Positions 5,870 through 8,274 of a stretch of DNA of 8,274 nucleotides are shown here, in pieces. Every line of letters starts with the position of its first letter. The first letter of the stretch is position 1. Source of the DNA: Erysipelotrichaceae bacterium UBA6182. GTDB taxonomy: Bacteria; Bacillota_I; Bacilli_A; Erysipelotrichales; Erysipelotrichaceae. A model generated the notes under the pieces. It was not told the origin of the DNA and did not search any database. It worked only from the letters and a program-made list of their open reading frames with translations. Made by a program: the position numbers and the translations under genes. The stretch covers positions 2,530 to 10,803 of the forward strand of contig DITO01000127.1 of assembly GCA_002422065.1 (NCBI GenBank), written 5' to 3'.

Positions 5870-7561
5870 TCACTCACCACCCATATTCATTAGTACTTCA
5901 AAATCTGCTTGGTACATCGATTTAACTGCATATGCAATCATCATGCTAACCGCTCCATCTATTCTGTTGGATGATGACTGTACCTTGACAGGCATTATCA
6001 AACCTAAATTATTTGTTTTTACTGCAACATTCTTTAAATTCCATTTGGTCAACTCATTGTTTTGATAGTTAACTTGGTGGTCTTTGAAGTCTGCTCCTAA
6101 GGATCTCATCGGATTACTCATCACTGGATAATCCATTCTGATTTTCTCAGTAACACCTTGACCAAACTTATACTCTAGGTCCTTGATTAATCCTTTAGCA
6201 TTCCATTGGTCATAACCAAACTTGAATGGTTTAAGTCTATATTTTTCATAAAGTTCCCAATACCATTGTGTAATTGCTTCATATGTTACTTCATTACCAG
6301 GAAGAATTCTAACCAATCCTTTTTGAGCTAGATAATGATAATCTTTTCTTTCAAGGTTAGTGTTGTTCTCACTATTGGCTTTCGATTCGGGAATGAAATA
6401 CATGACCGCAAAGAACTTCTTTTGACCTCTTTGAATGAGTGCTGATGCAGATGTTAAGTCTGTTGTTTCAGATAAGTCAATTCCACCAATATAGTATCCT
6501 TCTTTAAAATCTTCAAAATTGAATGTTTCAGCATTTTCAATCTCATTGTGCATCAGCCATGAGATTGCTTTGTTTTGTTTAAGATTGAAATCCTTACAGA
6601 GAATGAATGCTCGATCTTCTCTGGATGTTCTGGCTTTTTCGACATTATCCTGAAGATATTCCCATTGTTTAATAACTCCCATCGATGGATTTGATTTCCA
6701 CCAACTGTCACGGTCACTCCAAATCTCATTTTCAGAGTCTTGAGTGTATAACCAAGGTAGAAGTGATTCATCATCAATCTCTTTGTTTAAAACCTTTCTA
6801 GCATAGGTTAATCTCTTATCTAGATAACCTTCATCAACGATGCCTTCAGTGGTAATTTCAAATACTAGTGGATCTTCAACAACTGAAGCTGATTGCCAGA
6901 TTGACATGAAGATTGTGTTATCACGCATCTCGTGCACTTCATCTATGATTGCTTTCGTGATGTTACGTCCTTCTTTGTTCTTTTGCCGTTCTGATATCTT
7001 AAATACTCTAGAACGGTTCTTTATGTTTTTAAGACCTTTTTTATTTCTATGAGTATGTTTACCTTCTGGATCAATAGCTTCTCTCATGCTGTCAATTTCT
7101 TGGAATACAAGGTCAGCTTGTGCATCATCGTTTGATGAACAACAGATATCCTGTCCGCCACGTCCAATGAACAAATCAGTGTTGCAATCTGCTGCAGAAA
7201 GCGTTGTTTTACCGTTCTTACGTGCGATTAATAGAATAATCTGTTTATACTTTCTTAATCCATTAGGTTTCTTAAAACTGTAGATAACTTCAAGTAGTGC
7301 ACGTTCCCACTTCATCAGTTTTAATGGTTTTCCATAGAAGCGATTCTTTGATTGTTTACATAGTGTTTCTGTAAATTCAATTCTAATGTGTGCATCTGAT
7401 GGATCATAAGCATATTTAGCAAGATCTTCGTAACAGTTTTGAAGTGTTTTTCTTAGCTCATGGCCAACTTTCCATCCATCATGAAATACTTTTTTGTAAT
7501 AATCCAGGAAATATGAATGAACACCATTAATCTTTGTATTCTTTAAATCGATCTTATTCAT
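5870..7561 (-). CDS. terL: Phage terminase large subunit (ATPase and nuclease)
   Basis: This is the DNA-packaging motor: it hydrolyses ATP to drive phage DNA into the prohead and cuts the concatemer. The 563 residues show both expected domains. In the N-terminal ATPase, the Walker A variant ARKNGKTT is at 113-120, the Walker B strand with catalytic acid AIIDEVHE at 204-211, and a probable coupling motif ITTEG at 236-240. In the C-terminal RNase H-like nuclease, candidate metal-binding acids are D362 in GGIDLSETTDLTS, D451 in YDQWNA and D535 in RIDGAVSMMIAYA. The length is normal for the Terminase_1 family (HK97/YmfN-like), and nothing looks truncated. The start overlaps the end of terS by eight bases and has no strong Shine-Dalgarno of its own, so translation is probably coupled. 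It ends in TGA, two bases before the portal ATG. Confidence 0.95.
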   Translation of the reverse strand: MNKIDLKNTKINGVHSYFLDYYKKVFHDGWKVGHELRKTLQNCYEDLAKYAYDPSDAHIRIEFTETLCKQSKNRFYGKPLKLMKWERALLEVIYSFKKPNGLRKYKQIILLIARKNGKTTLSAADCNTDLFIGRGGQDICCSSNDDAQADLVFQEIDSMREAIDPEGKHTHRNKKGLKNIKNRSRVFKISERQKNKEGRNITKAIIDEVHEMRDNTIFMSIWQSASVVEDPLVFEITTEGIVDEGYLDKRLTYARKVLNKEIDDESLLPWLYTQDSENEIWSDRDSWWKSNPSMGVIKQWEYLQDNVEKARTSREDRAFILCKDFNLKQNKAISWLMHNEIENAETFNFEDFKEGYYIGGIDLSETTDLTSASALIQRGQKKFFAVMYFIPESKANSENNTNLERKDYHYLAQKGLVRILPGNEVTYEAITQWYWELYEKYRLKPFKFGYDQWNAKGLIKDLEYKFGQGVTEKIRMDYPVMSNPMRSLGADFKDHQVNYQNNELTKWNLKNVAVKTNNLGLIMPVKVQSSSNRIDGAVSMMIAYAVKSMYQADFEVLMNMGGE

Positions 7562-7880
7562 CAGCTATCCGATGCTTTCTTCTAAATCCATCAATAGAAT
7601 CACTGTTTTCAGGATCTGCAGCATTATTTCCTAGCAATTTATTAAGAACCACAATCTGATTGGCATAAACTTGCTTTAACTTGGTAACAACTTTTGCAGC
7701 TTCGGAGATCTTTTGTCTTGTTGGATCTGTTTTGTGAACAATAACCAAAGGCAAATGGCTTATTTTTTCAATTTGAGTTTTCGTATCAATGAGATCTTCA
7801 ATGAAATCATGATTCATTTTAAACACATCGATTTTATCTTTGCTAACAAATAAATCTTTGTAGTAGTCAAGTTCCTTCAT
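7554..7880 (-). CDS. terS: Phage terminase small subunit, P27-like
   Basis: The small terminase subunit recognises phage DNA at the packaging site and hands it to the large subunit motor. This 108-residue, highly charged, predicted mostly helical protein sits directly before the large terminase, and its size fits the short P27-type small subunits (about 100-150 residues). The C-terminal half has a long helix (about 55-90, EAAKVVTKLKQVYANQIVVL) ending in NKLLGNN, resembling the end of P27-type proteins. No obvious helix-turn-helix is visible by eye. The ATG start is supported by AAAGGAG at 7887-7893, six bases upstream. The stop TAA overlaps the terL start by eight bases (ATGAATAA), which suggests translational coupling. 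Identity rests largely on position and general pattern, so the family name is less certain than the role. Confidence 0.7.
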   Translation of the reverse strand: MKELDYYKDLFVSKDKIDVFKMNHDFIEDLIDTKTQIEKISHLPLVIVHKTDPTRQKISEAAKVVTKLKQVYANQIVVLNKLLGNNAADPENSDSIDGFRRKHRIADE

Positions 7881-7995
7881 TTTGTTCTCCTTTGCTTAAC
7901 TTTTTGAACCTTTAACTTTTTTTGATTCGTAAAAGTTTTTGAATTCTAGATTTTTCGAATTTTTCAGTGGCGAGGAAAGTTATCTTGCTGAGGGG
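7881..7995. other. Intergenic gap upstream of terS; candidate packaging or TerS-binding region with iterated motif
   Basis: This is the only sizeable gap in the window. It holds four related copies of a short motif, written on the + strand as ACTTTTTGAACC (7899-7910), ACTTTTTTTGATT (7915-7927), AGTTTTTGAATT (7934-7945) and ATTTTTCGAATT (7950-7961). The copies start 16, 19 and 16 bases apart. Next to them, towards the kinase gene, is a GC-richer stretch (about 7966-7995) containing GCGAGG and GCTGAGG. Small terminase subunits bind repeated sites, and cos or pac sites of many phages lie next to terS, so a packaging site is a reasonable inference. AT-rich spacer DNA can give such similarity by chance, and no known cos sequence is recognised. 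No clear -35/-10 promoter or terminator hairpin was found. Confidence 0.4.
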
Positions 7996-8274
7996 CTAAC
8001 ACACATCCTCATTTTTCGATTCAATAGGGGGGGTATACGTATCAAACCATTTGTTAATGTATGATTTCCAATCTTCTTTATACCGTTTACGATAATCATC
8101 GACTGATTCTAAACGGTTTAAACACTCTTCCTTGGTTGTTTCTATAAGGATTGCTGCATCAACCTGTAGTTCATCAATGATCCTATCCCTATCGAATGTG
8201 TTTGGATAACCGCCAATAATCCATGCTGTCTTCCACTGGCCATAACGAGTCTTGATATGATCTAGCAATAAATC
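7996..8274 (-). CDS. P-loop kinase-like (AAA/NTPase family) phage protein, C-terminal part only
   Basis: The reading frame is open to the right edge, so the N-terminus, where the P-loop (GxxGxGKT) should lie, is outside the window. The TTG at 8266-8268 is not a convincing start, because the two codons before it are also open. The visible 92 residues contain AWIIGGYP, followed by a charged helix (FDRDRIIDEL), a hydrophobic strand (AAILIETTKEECLNRL) and a C-terminal W-x(4)-INKWF-x-TYTPP stretch. This strand/helix pattern, with the TKEECLNRL-like segment and terminal WF..Y.P motif, is typical of small P-loop kinase-like proteins encoded just upstream of terminase genes in many phages of Gram-positive bacteria. 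Their role is not well established; nucleotide kinase or packaging accessory functions are guesses. The gene ends in TAG, 115 bases before the small terminase start. Family assignment is by remembered pattern, without the diagnostic P-loop in view. Confidence 0.65.
   Translation of the reverse strand, partial: DLLLDHIKTRYGQWKTAWIIGGYPNTFDRDRIIDELQVDAAILIETTKEECLNRLESVDDYRKRYKEDWKSYINKWFDTYTPPIESKNEDVC

Noticed and set aside
1745..5872. Possible UGA=Trp code (Mycoplasma-like host)
   Set aside because: TGA ends terL at 5870-5872 and the tail terminator-like gene at 1745-1747, each exactly where the next gene begins, and tryptophans in the conserved proteins are encoded by TGG at the positions checked. 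The standard bacterial code fits.
6553..6777. Second minus-strand frame inside terL
   Set aside because: It lies entirely within the terminase ATPase/nuclease linker in another frame, has no ribosome binding site and no recognisable motif.
7881..7995. Sigma-70 promoter before terS
   Set aside because: No TTGACA-like and TATAAT-like pair with 16-18 base spacing stands out; the AT-rich stretch alone is not evidence for a promoter.

Overview
The window holds the packaging, head and head-tail joining genes of a tailed phage or prophage with an HK97-type capsid, plus the start of its tail module. Every gene lies on the minus strand, so the transcript reads from the right edge to the left. The DNA is AT-rich, the Shine-Dalgarno sites are strong (AAAGGAG, AGGAGG), and the recognisable families (P27-type small terminase, phi13-type major tail protein, gpG/gpGT-type chaperone) point to a low-GC Bacillota host or a relative such as the Acholeplasma/Izemoplasma lineages. 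TGA is used as a real stop in at least two genes, each right where the next gene begins, so the UGA=Trp code of Mycoplasma and Spiroplasma is not in use. Host genus, and phage versus prophage, cannot be decided here: no integrase, attachment site or host gene is visible.

Layout in transcription order. The right edge carries the C-terminal part of a P-loop kinase-like protein often found next to phage terminases. A 115-base AT-rich gap with four spaced copies of a short motif follows and is a candidate packaging (cos/pac) or TerS-binding region. Next come small terminase, large terminase, portal, HK97-type prohead protease and HK97-type major capsid protein. The head-tail joining genes follow: gp6-like connector, head closure protein, a probable tail terminator and an HK97 gp10-like protein. 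The major tail tube protein, the tail assembly chaperone pair and the first 17 codons of a probable tape measure gene end the window. Genes overlap or are separated by only a few bases, with no terminator inside, as in one late-expressed operon.

How the genes work together: the terminase pumps DNA through the portal into a prohead built from capsid protein and matured by the protease. The connector, closure and terminator proteins seal the head and join it to the tail. The tail is built from tube protein around the tape measure with help from the chaperones.

The most informative signal is at the chaperone genes. The upstream gene ends in the slippery heptamer A AAA AAC directly followed by its stop codon. 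Five bases beyond the heptamer a 12-bp stem begins whose one non-Watson-Crick pair is a G-U wobble on the mRNA strand only, and a second hairpin sits in its loop. This strongly predicts programmed -1 frameshifting that makes a 220-residue fusion protein. I see no defence system, CRISPR array or mobile element; apart from the points listed, this is a conventional morphogenesis module.
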